From Lysobacterales bacterium (GTDB lineage: Bacteria; Pseudomonadota; Gammaproteobacteria; Xanthomonadales; Rhodanobacteraceae), in NCBI GenBank assembly GCA_013298265.1, contig JAAFHE010000269.1:1-5997 (forward strand): 5,997 nt of DNA, written 5' to 3'. A model generated the notes under the pieces. It worked only from the letters and a program-made list of their open reading frames with translations. It made no database searches and was not told where the DNA came from. A program made the translations under genes and the position numbers. Below are positions 5,741 through 5,997 of the stretch, piece after piece. Position 1 is the stretch's first letter. Each line of letters opens with the position of its first letter.

Positions 5741-5997
5741 ATGAACGAGTCTGTGGATGAACGGCGCCGCGTACTGTTGCAGTCCGCCGCTGTCGGAATC
5801 GCATTGGGAGGCATCATGAGCACGGCGACTGCGGAAACCGCGCAGGGCAAGAAAGACGAGCCGGCGAAGAAGGACACGCCCGTGCTGAATCCGGGCAAGC
5901 CCGGTGATTTCGATTTCCTCGCCGGCAGCTGGAAGATCCGGCATCGCCGCCTGAAGAAGTCGGGCACGCAGGACTGGGACGAGTTCGACAGCGAGGC
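5741..5997 (+). CDS. Tat-exported protein of unknown function, 3' end cut by window
   Basis: The first 85 codons are present and open to the window edge. The ATG at 5741 follows a strong purine-rich GGGAGAGGGAA ribosome-binding stretch. The N terminus has a twin-arginine signal: ERRRVLLQ (residues 7-14), then the hydrophobic stretch SAAVGIALGGIM and a likely signal-peptidase site near ATA-ET (about residue 31-32). A lysine-rich linker (about 36-45) follows. The mature domain opens with DFDFLAGSWKIRHRRLKKSG and then DWDEFDSEA. The FDFLxGxW beginning resembles small secreted beta-barrel-like proteins annotated as DUF1579-type or hypothetical; I cannot name a function. Tat export suggests folding, perhaps with a cofactor, before transport to the periplasm. 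It is separated from the receptor by 155 nt of repeat-containing DNA, so co-transcription is uncertain. Confidence 0.8.
   Translation, partial: MNESVDERRRVLLQSAAVGIALGGIMSTATAETAQGKKDEPAKKDTPVLNPGKPGDFDFLAGSWKIRHRRLKKSGTQDWDEFDSE

Overview
This is high-GC bacterial DNA with tightly packed genes. The gene content points to a Gram-negative proteobacterium: a TonB-dependent outer-membrane receptor, a RegB/RegA (PrrBA/RoxSR) redox two-component system, betaine-lipid genes and a twin-arginine export signal. The regB-regA pair has no senC/prrC between its genes, and the receptor looks gammaproteobacterial to me (Xanthomonadales/Nevskiales-like), but that placement is a guess.

Layout. Positions 1-1476 on the minus strand hold btaA and the start of btaB, overlapping by 14 nt. 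They make the diacylglyceryl-homoserine / DGTS betaine lipid that replaces phospholipids. A divergent gap of about 109 nt (1477-1585) separates them from a plus-strand regB-like sensor kinase and a regA-like response regulator, which overlap as ATGA. A 161-nt gap then precedes a 684-residue TonB-dependent receptor (3531-5585). A 155-nt gap with unusual nested inverted repeats follows. The window ends inside a gene for a Tat-exported protein of unknown function.

How the parts may work together. The coding genes belong to known families; the interest lies in the control DNA. The btaA/regB gap carries two GCGAC-Nx-GTCGC inverted repeats (spacers of 5 and 10), which match the half-site pattern I recall for RegA/PrrA binding. 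A third repeat has the same TGCGAC-N5-GTCGCA arms as the first and lies in front of the receptor gene. On the btaA strand, and touching the first RegA-like box, is a 12/14 match to the PhoB direct repeat CTGTCAT-N4-CTGTCAT. My inference is a small regulon in which the redox system controls itself, the betaine-lipid genes and the receptor, while phosphate starvation also drives the lipid genes. All binding sites are sequence predictions only.
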